From Bryobacteraceae bacterium (GTDB lineage: Bacteria; Acidobacteriota; Terriglobia; Bryobacterales; Bryobacteraceae): 10,529 bases of DNA. The notes under the pieces are model-generated. The model saw only the letters and a list, made by a program, of their open reading frames with translations, ran no database searches and was not told where the DNA came from. Positions 1-6,980 of the stretch are shown here, piece by piece (the first letter of the stretch is position 1; each line of letters opens with the position of its first letter). Location of the stretch: contig JANXXV010000785.1 in the NCBI GenBank assembly GCA_025350445.1, positions 1 through 10,529 on the forward strand. The letters are read 5' to 3'. Both the position numbers and the translations under genes were made by a program.

Positions 1-1051
1 CCCGACGGCTCCAGATTTGCACTTGGGCCATACTGTCCTGCTGCGGAAGATGAAGCACTTTCAGGATCTGGGGCACACGGTGATCTTTCTCATCGGCGAC
101 ATGACCGGACTGATCGGCGACCCCACCGGCCGCAATCTAACCCGCCCGCCCATGACGCGCGACGCGATCGCGGCGAATGCCGAGACTTACAAGGCGCAGG
201 TTTTCAAGATTCTCGATCCCGAGAAGACCGAAGTCCGGTTCAACAGTGAGTGGCTGGAGGGAATGAAGTTCGAGGACATGGTTCGCCTGTGCGGCCGCTA
301 TACGGTGGCGCGCATATTGGAGCGCGACGAGTTTTCGAAGCGCTATAAAGAGGGTGTCCCGATCTCGGTTCACGAACTGCTCTATCCGCTGGTGCAGGGC
401 TACGATTCGGTTGCCCTGGAGTGCGATGTGGAAATGGGCGGAACCGACCAGAAGTTCAATCTGCTGGTCGGGCGCGAATTGCAGAAGGACTACGGGCAGC
501 CGCCGCAGATTGTGGCCACCGTGCCGATTTTGGAAGGCCTCGACGGCGTGGAGAAGATGTCGAAGTCGAAAGGCAACTACATCGGAATTACGGAACCGCC
601 GAAGGTGATGTTCCGGAAGATCATGCAGATCAGCGATGAGCTGATGTACCGGTATTATGAACTGCTGACGGACCTCAGCCTGGCTGAGATCCATGTGTTG
701 AAAGCGGGAAACCCGATGGAGAACAAGTTGTCGCTGGCCGAGCGCGTGGTGCGCGATTTCCATTCGGCGGCGGACGGGCGCGATGCCGCCGCCGCGTTCG
801 ATAGCGAGGTAAGGAAGGGGCAGGTTCCCACGGATATTCAGACCGTCGAACTGCCGGATGCCGGATGGCGTTTGGACAAAATACTAGCGAAGACGGCGAT
901 GGCAGATTCGGTCAGCGATGCGGTGCGGAAAATCAAAGCGGGGGCGGTCGAAATCGATGGGATCCGCCAGTCTGAATTGCAAATCCAGCCGTTTCACGGC
1001 ACGGTAACAGTGCGAGTGGGCAAGAAATGGCTGAAGATCGCTGCCGGATAG
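1..1051 (+). CDS. tyrS: Tyrosyl-tRNA synthetase, 5'-truncated by window edge
   Basis: Cytoplasmic class I aminoacyl-tRNA synthetase that charges tRNA-Tyr with tyrosine. The reading frame is open from base 2, so the N-terminus lies outside the window; the visible start [10 protein letters not shown] is already inside the catalytic domain. The HIGH-type motif is HLGH (bases 20-31). The second signature is KMSKS (bases 554-568), which places the protein with the KMSKS-bearing TyrRS subgroup rather than the KFGKT-type enzymes. The stretch [20 protein letters not shown] (bases 401-460) matches the tyrosine-binding and Rossmann core. The C-terminus, from about base 865 (WRLDKILAK, then KAGAVEIDG), is an S4 RNA-binding domain. 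TAG at 1049-1051 is followed directly by the ATG of the next gene, so the two are probably translationally coupled. The family assignment is very secure; only the N-terminus is missing. Confidence 0.97.
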   Translation, partial: PTAPDLHLGHTVLLRKMKHFQDLGHTVIFLIGDMTGLIGDPTGRNLTRPPMTRDAIAANAETYKAQVFKILDPEKTEVRFNSEWLEGMKFEDMVRLCGRYTVARILERDEFSKRYKEGVPISVHELLYPLVQGYDSVALECDVEMGGTDQKFNLLVGRELQKDYGQPPQIVATVPILEGLDGVEKMSKSKGNYIGITEPPKVMFRKIMQISDELMYRYYELLTDLSLAEIHVLKAGNPMENKLSLAERVVRDFHSAADGRDAAAAFDSEVRKGQVPTDIQTVELPDAGWRLDKILAKTAMADSVSDAVRKIKAGAVEIDGIRQSELQIQPFHGTVTVRVGKKWLKIAAG

Positions 1052-2278
1052 ATGCTGCGCTTCAGCGACAATTTGAGTCAAAGCGTGGCCGCGCTTCGCG
1101 CCCACAAGCTGCGGACCGTGCTGACGGTGATCGGGTTGATGATGGGTGTGGCAACCCTGATCACGGTGATGACGATTGTGCAGGGCGCCAATCTTTACGT
1201 CGAGCAGAAGATCGCGAATCTGGGGACGAACGTGTTCCAGATTGCGCGTACGCCGTTCGCTGTTACCGACTATGGCGTGGTGATCAAGGCGCTGCGAAAC
1301 AAGCGGATTGAGATGGAGGATTTGCGCGCCGTCTCAAACGGATGCGCGGGTTGCAAGTCGGTTGGCGCTACTGCCTCCAGCACCGTGCGGGCACATTACA
1401 AAAACCGCGATCTGGAAGACGTCAGCCTGATTGGCCACACCGCGAACATGGTGGACATCGACACGCGCACGCTGCTGATGGGCCGCTATTTCACTGAAGT
1501 GGAAGATCAGCATTCGACCGCGGTCTGTCTGGTTGGGGATTCGGTTGTGCAGCAGTTTTTTGGCGGCGCCAATGCGGTGGGGAAGACTATCCGGCTGGGC
1601 AACGACGAGTTCACCATCGTCGGCTCGTTTGAAAAGATCGGTTCTGTGTTGGGCCAGGATCAGGACAATTTCGTCATCGTACCGATGAACGGCTATCTGC
1701 GAATTCGCGGCATGCGATTCAGCCTGACGTTGAATATCCTCACCGCACCCGGCAACGCCGCATTCGAACGGGCACAAGATCAGGCGCGGATGATTCTGCG
1801 CGGGCGGCGGCATATTCTTCCGCGGCAGGACGAGGACTTTTTCATCGGCACGAAAGATAGCTACATCTCACTTTGGCAGAGCATCAGCGGTGCGTTCTTT
1901 GCGGTATTCCTGATGGTGAGCTCGATCTCGGCGGTAGTTGGCGGCATCGTGATCATGAACGTGATGCTGGTGTCGGTGACGGAGCGGACTAAGGAAATCG
2001 GTGTGCGGCGTGCACTTGGCGCCACCAGGAAAGACATCATGCAGCAGTTTCTGACGGAGAGCGTGATGCAGTGCCTGATCGGCGGCGTGGTGGGAATCAG
2101 CGGCGGTTTTCTGTGCGCGCTGGCGCTGCGCTACTTCACTGCGTTTCCGGCGTCGGTGCAAGGTTGGGTGGCGATGTTGGGCCTGGTTCTCAGTTCGGTG
2201 ATCGGACTGTTCTTCGGAATCTATCCTGCAATCCGGGCGTCGCGGCTGGATCCGGTGGTTGCGCTGCGGGCGGACTGA
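1052..2278 (+). CDS. ABC transporter permease, MacB/FtsX type (first of pair)
   Basis: Inner-membrane permease subunit of the FtsX/MacB class, 408 aa. Transporters of this class act by mechanotransmission on periplasmic or lipoprotein substrates (LolCDE, MacB) rather than by classical import. The architecture is the usual one: TM1 at about residues 21-43, a large periplasmic MacB_PCD-like domain (about 50-270), then TM2 (about 279-305), TM3 (about 335-360) and TM4 (about 371-392). The loop after TM2, VSVTERTKEIGVRRALGA (308-325), is the family hallmark, and the end YPAIRASRLDPVVALR is also typical. The ATG directly abuts the tyrS stop, and no clear Shine-Dalgarno is seen, consistent with coupling. 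No ATP-binding gene is visible on either side, so the ATPase must be encoded elsewhere or upstream. The substrate cannot be told from the sequence. Confidence 0.92.
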   Translation: MLRFSDNLSQSVAALRAHKLRTVLTVIGLMMGVATLITVMTIVQGANLYVEQKIANLGTNVFQIARTPFAVTDYGVVIKALRNKRIEMEDLRAVSNGCAGCKSVGATASSTVRAHYKNRDLEDVSLIGHTANMVDIDTRTLLMGRYFTEVEDQHSTAVCLVGDSVVQQFFGGANAVGKTIRLGNDEFTIVGSFEKIGSVLGQDQDNFVIVPMNGYLRIRGMRFSLTLNILTAPGNAAFERAQDQARMILRGRRHILPRQDEDFFIGTKDSYISLWQSISGAFFAVFLMVSSISAVVGGIVIMNVMLVSVTERTKEIGVRRALGATRKDIMQQFLTESVMQCLIGGVVGISGGFLCALALRYFTAFPASVQGWVAMLGLVLSSVIGLFFGIYPAIRASRLDPVVALRAD

Positions 2279-2294
2279 CGGATTGTCACGAAGC

Positions 2295-2341
2295 AACTGC
2301 TCGCTCCCGGAGAGCGGCCCGGAATGCGTGAGCGAGTGGTT
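2295..2341 (+). promoter_or_regulatory. 12-bp stem-loop between the two permease genes
   Basis: AACTGCTCGCTC (2295-2306) pairs with GAGCGAGTGGTT (2330-2341): 10 Watson-Crick pairs and two G-U pairs. The 23-base loop contains a further CCGG/CCGG pairing (2307-2310 with 2319-2322). No T-run follows, so it is not a standard intrinsic terminator. It could be an mRNA processing or stability element, or an attenuator setting the ratio of the two permeases. It is the only sizeable structure seen in the 103-base gap. The function is an inference. Confidence 0.45.
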
Positions 2342-2381
2342 CCGAAGTGGTGCACAGTTATTCGACGACAGGCTCTAATCC

Positions 2382-3638
2382 ATGACGCGACACGAACTGC
2401 GTGAAAATTTGCTGGTGGCCCTGGATACGCTGCGGTCGCACAAGGTGCGTTCGTCGCTCACCATTCTGGGCATCGTGATCGGTGTCACCTCCGTCATCGC
2501 CGTGGCATCCATCATCGAAGGGCTGAACAAGTACATCCAGAACAAGGTGGAATCGTTCGGCGCCCGCACGTACTTCATTTCGCGCATCCCGGTGGGGCCG
2601 CGCTTTGGCCGGCTGCCGGAGAAGATCCGCATGCGGAAGTATCTGCAAGACACCGATGCGGCGTATTTGCGGGAAACCTGCCCTTCGCTGCAATTTGTGA
2701 CGACGTTCGGCACGCGGGCGTTTTTCTTCGGCGACAGCAACGACATCCGGTATGGCAGCGAGCGGGTGGAGCGCATCATTTTGCGTGGCGCGTCACCGGA
2801 GTATGCCGACGCTATTCCACTTTTCTCCGTCGGGCGAGGGCGCTTTGTTTCCCGCTACGACGAGGAACATGCGCGGATGGTGGTGGTGATTGGCGCGGCC
2901 ATCAACGACTCGCTATTTCCGCATGCCGACCCGCTTGGGAAGATGGTGCGGATGAACGGACGGCAATACGAGGTGATCGGCGTGTTTGAACAGGACGCTG
3001 GTTTGTTTGGCGGGCCCGGCGTGGATCAATTCGCGGTTATTCCGTTTAGCCTGTTCCGTAAGCAGTACCCGGAATCCAAAGAGTTGATTATGGCGTTTTC
3101 CATTCCCCCGGAAGTGCCGCCGGAACGCGCCAAGGATGAAGTGACGGAATCCCTGAGGCGATTGCGGCGGGTGAAACACAACGCGGAAAACGATTTCGAA
3201 ATCACATCGCCGGACTTCCTGAGTTCGCTCTGGAACCAGCTCACCGGGGCATTGGTGCTGTTGACCGGCATCATCAGTTCCGTTGGCCTGATGGTGGGCG
3301 GCATTGGCGTGATGAACATCATGCTCATCTCCGTAACCGAGCGGACGCAGGAGATTGGCGTCCGCAAGGCCGTGGGCGCGCGCAAGTCCGACATTCGCGT
3401 TCAATTCCTGTTGGAAGCGGTGATGCTGACAGGCATTGGCGGATTGATCGGAGTGGCGTTGGGCGGTGTGTTTGCGATGGGAGTTCGCGCGCTGGTTCCC
3501 TCCGTCCCTGCAACTCTGTCGCCGCTGTGGGTTAGTCTGGGAGTTGGGATCTCTGTTGGCGTCGGGCTGTTTTTTGGTTACTATCCAGCGAACCGGGCCG
3601 CCAATCTGGACCCCATCACCTGCCTAAGATATGAATAA
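2382..3638 (+). CDS. ABC transporter permease, MacB/FtsX type (second of pair)
   Basis: Second FtsX/MacB-class inner-membrane permease, 418 aa. It shares the plan of its upstream neighbour but is clearly diverged from it. TM1 is at about residues 24-46 (SLTILGIVIGVTSVIAVAS), the extracytoplasmic domain at about 50-280, and TM2-4 at about 286-312, 342-368 and 381-402. The hallmark loop ISVTERTQEIGVRKAVGA (316-333) and the end YYPANRAANLDPITCLRYE are typical. The two genes together would suit a heterodimeric permease, although each could also homodimerise. ATG 2382 is chosen because it gives the standard short cytoplasmic N-terminus before TM1; the ribosome-binding site is weak. No ATPase gene is adjacent. 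The stop lies 18 bases before folP, so the two are likely on one transcript. Substrate unknown. Confidence 0.92.
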   Translation: MTRHELRENLLVALDTLRSHKVRSSLTILGIVIGVTSVIAVASIIEGLNKYIQNKVESFGARTYFISRIPVGPRFGRLPEKIRMRKYLQDTDAAYLRETCPSLQFVTTFGTRAFFFGDSNDIRYGSERVERIILRGASPEYADAIPLFSVGRGRFVSRYDEEHARMVVVIGAAINDSLFPHADPLGKMVRMNGRQYEVIGVFEQDAGLFGGPGVDQFAVIPFSLFRKQYPESKELIMAFSIPPEVPPERAKDEVTESLRRLRRVKHNAENDFEITSPDFLSSLWNQLTGALVLLTGIISSVGLMVGGIGVMNIMLISVTERTQEIGVRKAVGARKSDIRVQFLLEAVMLTGIGGLIGVALGGVFAMGVRALVPSVPATLSPLWVSLGVGISVGVGLFFGYYPANRAANLDPITCLRYE

Positions 3639-3656
3639 TTTTCGAGCAAACCGAAT

Positions 3657-4508
3657 ATGACGCGGAAACGCTATGAGTGGAAGCTGAAGAACCGCGAGAT
3701 TCAGTTTGGCGACCGCACGCTGCTGATGGGCGTGCTGAACCTGACGCCGGATTCGTTTTCCGACGGAGGCAAGTTCGCGGATCCGGACCGGGCGTATGCA
3801 CGCGCGCTGGAGATGGAAGATGAAGGCGCGGACATGATCGACGTGGGTGCGGAATCCACGCGGCCCGGTTCGGCTAGAATTTCCGAAGCCGAGGAATTGC
3901 GCCGGCTGGTGCCGGTGTTGAAGCGGTTGCGCGATAAGCTCAGCATCCCCGTTTGCGTGGATACCTACAAGGCCGCCATTGCGGAAAAGGCCTTTGAATT
4001 GGGCGTGGAAGTGATTAACGATCCTTCCAGCCTGACGTTCGATCCGGGCCTGGCGCGCGTGGTTTCGAATCACGATGGCGGTCTGATTCTGAACCACATG
4101 CGCGGCACGCCGGAGACATGGGCGAAGCTGCCGCCGCTGCCCGATGTGATGGGATCGATTACCACTGATTTGCAAGCCACAGTGCACAGGGCCATTCGAG
4201 CGGGCGTGGGGAAAAACCGCATTGTGGTGGATCCGGGCCTGGGCTTTGGAAAGCGCAAGGAACAGAATTCGGAGATTCTGGCGCGGCTTCCGCAGCTTGC
4301 GGGGTTGGGTTATCCGATGACGGTTGGTCCTTCGCGTAAATTGTTTCTAGCGCGGGCGACGCCGGAAGAAACGGTGTTTGCGAATGCGGCGGCGGTGGCG
4401 GCTTGCATCCTTGGCGGCGCGCATATGGTCCGCGTGCATGAAGTGCGCGAGATGAAGATTGCCGCGCAAACAGCCGACGCGATCCTGGCGGCGATGCCGG
4501 AATTTTAA
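3657..4508 (+). CDS. folP: Dihydropteroate synthase
   Basis: Cytoplasmic TIM-barrel enzyme that condenses 6-hydroxymethyl-7,8-dihydropterin diphosphate with p-aminobenzoate to give dihydropteroate in folate synthesis; it is the sulfonamide target. The protein is 283 aa, normal for the family. The first Pfam-type signature MGVLNLTPDSFSDGG is at residues 24-38, with Asn28 as the probable metal/diphosphate ligand. The second, DVGAESTRPGS, is at 62-72. Further conserved points are VDTYK (101-105), IND (120-122), VDPGLGFGK (191-199), the SRK loop (226-228) and RVH (259-261). One small deviation is INDPSS, where many members have INDVSG. ATG 3657 gives a normal N-terminal extension. Other folate genes are not in the window. 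It is the last gene of the plus-strand run and converges on mutM. Confidence 0.97.
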   Translation: MTRKRYEWKLKNREIQFGDRTLLMGVLNLTPDSFSDGGKFADPDRAYARALEMEDEGADMIDVGAESTRPGSARISEAEELRRLVPVLKRLRDKLSIPVCVDTYKAAIAEKAFELGVEVINDPSSLTFDPGLARVVSNHDGGLILNHMRGTPETWAKLPPLPDVMGSITTDLQATVHRAIRAGVGKNRIVVDPGLGFGKRKEQNSEILARLPQLAGLGYPMTVGPSRKLFLARATPEETVFANAAAVAACILGGAHMVRVHEVREMKIAAQTADAILAAMPEF

Positions 4509-4530
4509 CGTCCTGTCCTTCGTAAGATTT

Positions 4531-4577
4531 GAGAATGAGCGGAAAAGCGCGACCTGAGGGCATGGCTGCTCATTGTC
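4531..4577. terminator. Dyad in the folP/mutM convergent gap
   Basis: GAGAATGAGCGG (4531-4542) can pair with CTGCTCATTGTC (4566-4577): ten Watson-Crick pairs, one G-T wobble and one G-G mismatch, around a 23-base loop. It sits in the 91-base gap between converging folP and mutM, where a bidirectional terminator is expected. Neither side has a T-run, so efficiency as an intrinsic terminator is doubtful. The role is inferred from position. Confidence 0.4.
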
Positions 4578-4599
4578 ATACATTAGGCGGGACGGCACA

Positions 4600-5388
4600 C
4601 TAGCGCTGGCACTTCGGGCAGTAGTGAGTTCCGCGCTGCGCCAGAACAATGCGCCGGATGGGCGTGGCACAGCGGGCACACGGCTTCCCTTCCCTGCCAT
4701 AGACCTTGTGTTGCAACTGAAAATTGCCCTTACGGCCGTCGGCGTCCACGTAGTCTGAGATGGATGAGCCGCGTTGTTCGATGGCTTCGTGCAGCACGTT
4801 TTGGATTTCGGCCAGCAGGCGCGAGGCGCGCGGGCTGGACAATTTTCCGGCCAGCAGGCGCGGGGTGATCCCGGCGCGCCAAAGCGATTCGTCCACGTAG
4901 ATATTTCCCAGCCCGCGGAGCACGCGTTGATTCAGCAACAGCGCCTTCACCGGCGTGCGGCGGCCCCGCGTAGCTTCAAAGAACTCAGCGGCCGTGATGT
5001 CGAAAGGCTCTGGACCCAGCAGTTCGATCCGCTCCGGAATGGTGGCGCTCCATTCGATGCTGCCGAACTGGCGGATGTCTTCGTAAAAGAGCGTGCAGCC
5101 GTCGAAGCCGAAAATGGCCCGGGTGTAGGGAGTCCGGCCGGAATCGAATAGCAACTTTCCGGTCATGCCCAGGTGAATGACCAGCACGTGATTTTCCAGA
5201 TGGACGAGGATGAACTTGCCGCGGCGTTCGATTTTCAGGACCGACTGTTGGACCAGGTCCTGAGGATCACCCGCGGTACAGTGCCTAAGCACAATGGACG
5301 AGAGGAACTCGGCCGAGATTACGCGGCGGCCAGCCAGGCGCGGTGCAATGGCGTTGACAATCGTTTCGACTTCAGGAAGTTCCGGCAT
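4600..5388 (-). CDS. mutM: Formamidopyrimidine-DNA glycosylase (Fpg/MutM)
   Basis: Base-excision repair enzyme that removes 8-oxoguanine and formamidopyrimidines and nicks the abasic site by beta,delta-elimination. The protein has 262 aa, close to the usual ~270. It begins MPELPEVET: after Met removal Pro1 is the nucleophile and Glu2 the catalytic acid. The beta-turn lysine is in RRGKF (Lys58 counting Met). IHLGMTGKL (71-79) carries the base-flipping Met. The H2TH region includes LLNQRVLRGLGNIYVDE (151-167) with the DNA-contacting Asn162. The C-terminal zinc finger has Cys237, Cys240, Cys257 and Cys260, with the QRGTHYCP segment contributing the conserved Arg. All catalytic residues are present, so the enzyme should be active. 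Its ATG shares one base with the TGA of the upstream Rieske gene, indicating coupled translation. Confidence 0.97.
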   Translation of the reverse strand: MPELPEVETIVNAIAPRLAGRRVISAEFLSSIVLRHCTAGDPQDLVQQSVLKIERRGKFILVHLENHVLVIHLGMTGKLLFDSGRTPYTRAIFGFDGCTLFYEDIRQFGSIEWSATIPERIELLGPEPFDITAAEFFEATRGRRTPVKALLLNQRVLRGLGNIYVDESLWRAGITPRLLAGKLSSPRASRLLAEIQNVLHEAIEQRGSSISDYVDADGRKGNFQLQHKVYGREGKPCARCATPIRRIVLAQRGTHYCPKCQR

Positions 5389-5693
5389 CAGGGAAGTTCC
5401 AGTGAGACGGCGTTTCCGTCTACCACCACCGCGATTTTCTGGACAGTGACCGCGGGATTATAGTCATGGCGGCCGGTGAGGCAATCGAATTCCCAAGCGT
5501 GCCAGGGGCAAACCAGCATGTTGCCATGAAGCGCGCCGTGCCCTAAGGGCCCGCCATTGTGAGGGCAAACGCCATGGACAGCGTGCAGTACACCTTCTAC
5601 ATTACAGATGGCGTACGGCTCACCGCCGACGTGGACCTCGTGGGCTTCGCCGGCTGGAAAGGCGGAAATTTCTCCGATTCGGAAGAGTGACAT
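5388..5693 (-). CDS. Rieske [2Fe-2S] ferredoxin (NirD/BphF-like)
   Basis: Small soluble Rieske-type electron carrier of 101 aa, the size of dioxygenase ferredoxin components and of NirD. The cluster ligands are all present: Cys43 and His45 in CPHNGG, and Cys62 and His65 in CPWHAW. No reductase or oxygenase lies nearby, so the redox partner is unknown. The start MSLFRIGE at 5693 is preferred. The same frame stays open upstream to 6107, but that extension lies antisense to the lipoprotein gene and has no Rieske-like sequence. The TGA overlaps the mutM ATG (TGATG), so ferredoxin and glycosylase are made from one mRNA. No good Shine-Dalgarno is seen; a GC-rich palindrome sits 4 bases upstream of the start. 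Biological partnership with MutM is only suggested by gene order. Confidence 0.88.
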   Translation of the reverse strand: MSLFRIGEISAFPAGEAHEVHVGGEPYAICNVEGVLHAVHGVCPHNGGPLGHGALHGNMLVCPWHAWEFDCLTGRHDYNPAVTVQKIAVVVDGNAVSLELP

Positions 5694-5697
5694 AGAG

Positions 5698-5711
5698 GAC
5701 CGCGGGCGGTC
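5698..5711. promoter_or_regulatory. Palindrome in divergent Rieske/lipoprotein gap
   Basis: GACCGC-GG-GCGGTC is a perfect 6-2-6 inverted repeat in the 43-bp gap between two divergent genes. It is 4 bases from the Rieske start and 25 from the lipoprotein start. A GATAAT hexamer on the plus strand (5718-5723) could serve as a -10 box, but no convincing -35 is seen. The palindrome could be an operator shared by both genes, or a hairpin occluding the ferredoxin ribosome-binding region. This is an inference from position and symmetry. Confidence 0.4.
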
Positions 5712-5736
5712 GAGTGTGATAATAACACTGGTTCCC

Positions 5737-6699
5737 ATGCGCCGTATTGTTTCGCTCTTCGTCATCACTGTTTGCCTCAATAGTTGTTCAGAGAAGCCAA
5801 AGGCCAGGCCTCTGGTGGGCGTGGTGCCGAAGGGCACAAACCACATTTTCTGGCAGACGGTGCACGCGGGCGCGATCAAGGCCGGGCGCGAATACGGACT
5901 CGACATCGAATGGAACGCGCCGGCGTTGGAAATTGATGCCAGCCGCCAGATTGGCATTGTCGATTCGATGGTCAACCGGCACTTGGCGGGCATCGTATTG
6001 GCGCCGGTGGACCACAAGGCGCTGGTGGCGCCGGTGGAACGTGCGATGAAGGCCGGCATCCCGGTTGCGCTTTTCGATTCCGATCTGGACACGGCGCAGC
6101 GCATCACCTACGTGGCGACGAACAATCGCGAAGGCGGGCGGATGGCGGCGCGCCAACTGGCCGATTTGATCAACAACAAGGGAAAGGTGGCGCTGATCGG
6201 ATTCATGGCCGGCAGTGCGTCGACGATGGAACGCGAGCAAGGATTCGAAGAGGAGTTGCGCGAAAAGTTTCCAGAGATCCGGTTGGTTCAAACGATTTAC
6301 GGCAAGGCGAGCCAGGCGGCGTCGATGTCAGGCACCGAGAATATCCTGACGGCGCATCCGGATCTGAGCGGTTTGTTCGCGGATAACGAATCGAGTTCGT
6401 TAGGCGCGGTGCAGGCGTTGAAATCGCGCGGGGAGACGAAGGTGCGAATGGTCGCCTTCGATGCTTCAGACCAGTTGATTTCAGATCTGCGGCACCGTCA
6501 TATCGATGCGATCGTGCTACAGGACCCTTTCAAGATGGGTTATGAATCGGTCAAGGCGATTGGGATGAAGTTGAAGGGTGAGACTCCGCCGGCGGCGATT
6601 GACTCCGGGGCGGTGCTGGTAACGCGCGGGGATCTGGAGAAGCCGGACGTGATTCCGCTGCTGTATCCCGATATCCAGCGATATTTGACCGCGAAATGA
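5737..6699 (+). CDS. Periplasmic sugar-binding-type lipoprotein (Peripla_BP_4 / RbsB-like)
   Basis: Predicted extracytoplasmic solute-binding protein of the type I periplasmic-binding fold, 320 aa, similar in style to ribose or other monosaccharide binding proteins. The N-terminus MRRIVSLFVITVCLNSC is a short lipoprotein signal with a lipobox-like LNSC (Cys17). The mature part starts GVVPKGTNHIFWQTVHAGA, the typical first strand and helix. Later marks are IVLAPVD, GIPVALFDSD, YVATNNREGG, the inter-lobe segment GKVALIGF, and FADNESSSLGAVQAL. ATG 5737 is chosen because it gives the signal peptide; the frame is open back to 5608, but that part is antisense to the Rieske gene. No permease or ATPase gene is adjacent, so it is an orphan that either feeds a distant transporter or acts as a sensor ligand-binding protein. 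Ligand unknown. Confidence 0.88.
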   Translation: MRRIVSLFVITVCLNSCSEKPKARPLVGVVPKGTNHIFWQTVHAGAIKAGREYGLDIEWNAPALEIDASRQIGIVDSMVNRHLAGIVLAPVDHKALVAPVERAMKAGIPVALFDSDLDTAQRITYVATNNREGGRMAARQLADLINNKGKVALIGFMAGSASTMEREQGFEEELREKFPEIRLVQTIYGKASQAASMSGTENILTAHPDLSGLFADNESSSLGAVQALKSRGETKVRMVAFDASDQLISDLRHRHIDAIVLQDPFKMGYESVKAIGMKLKGETPPAAIDSGAVLVTRGDLEKPDVIPLLYPDIQRYLTAK

Positions 6700-6728
6700 T
6701 GACCGGACGGGTGGCTGCATGTTATAAA
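6699..6728 (+). promoter_or_regulatory. Candidate promoter for tRNA-Thr
   Basis: A TATAAA hexamer (6723-6728) lies 13 bases before the first tRNA base, with ATGACC (6699-6704; four of six matches to TTGACA) 18 bp further upstream. This is good spacing for a sigma-70-like promoter. The -35 box overlaps the last base of the lipoprotein stop codon. Supported by position and consensus only. Confidence 0.5.
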
Positions 6729-6741
6729 AGGAAGAGTAGAA

Positions 6742-6817
6742 GCCACCCTAGCTCAGTTGGTAGAGCATCTGATTCGTAATCAGAGGGTCGCCGGTTCGAC
6801 TCCGGCGGGTGGCTCCA
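6742..6817 (+). tRNA. tRNA-Thr (anticodon CGT)
   Basis: A complete 76-base cloverleaf. The acceptor stem GCCACCC (6742-6748) pairs perfectly with GGGTGGC (6807-6813), followed by discriminator T and an encoded CCA (6815-6817). The D-arm is GCTC/GAGC around AGTTGGTA. The anticodon stem TCTGA/TCAGA holds the loop TTCGTAA, with CGT at 6775-6777 reading ACG (Thr). The T-arm is GCCGG-TTCGACT-CCGGC. There is no intron and no mismatch in any stem. It reads ACG codons, which suit a GC-rich genome. Confidence 0.97.
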
Positions 6818-6846
6818 TTTTCAAATTGCACGGCCAATTGCGTTTC

Positions 6847-6866
6847 GCGGAATATTAACATTCCGC
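6847..6866 (+). promoter_or_regulatory. Perfect 7-bp stem-loop after tRNA-Thr
   Basis: GCGGAAT (6847-6853) and ATTCCGC (6860-6866) are perfectly complementary with a 6-base loop. It begins 30 bases after the tRNA CCA end and has no T-run behind it. It could be a 3' processing or termination signal for the tRNA transcript, or part of the leader of the downstream kinase mRNA. Confidence 0.4.
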
Positions 6867-6943
6867 AGGAATCAAGGTGGCGGCTCGAGCGACATTTAAG
6901 ACGGTTCAGCCCGAGAGCATCCGCGAGGTTTCGCCCCGAGAAC

Positions 6944-6964
6944 CAGTTTCACCTCGAGAAACTG
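6944..6964 (+). promoter_or_regulatory. Perfect 7-bp stem-loop just upstream of kinase start
   Basis: CAGTTTC (6944-6950) and GAAACTG (6958-6964) form a perfect 7-bp stem with a 7-base loop, ending 16 bases before the GTG start of the kinase gene. It is close enough to influence ribosome loading there. With the hairpin at 6847-6866, it makes up the recognisable content of the 163-base gap between the tRNA and the kinase gene. Confidence 0.4.
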
Positions 6965-6980
6965 TTACCCTTGTCGAACA

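Noticed and set aside
4159..4700. Minus-strand ORFs across folP end and the convergent gap
   Set aside because: They are shadows of the folP and mutM coding frames, without domain features.
5608..5736. In-frame upstream extension of the lipoprotein ORF
   Set aside because: It is antisense to the Rieske gene and would bury the lipoprotein signal peptide inside the protein.
5694..6107. In-frame upstream extension of the Rieske ORF on the minus strand
   Set aside because: It lies antisense to the lipoprotein gene, has no domain resemblance, and the Rieske domain begins normally at MSLFRIGE.
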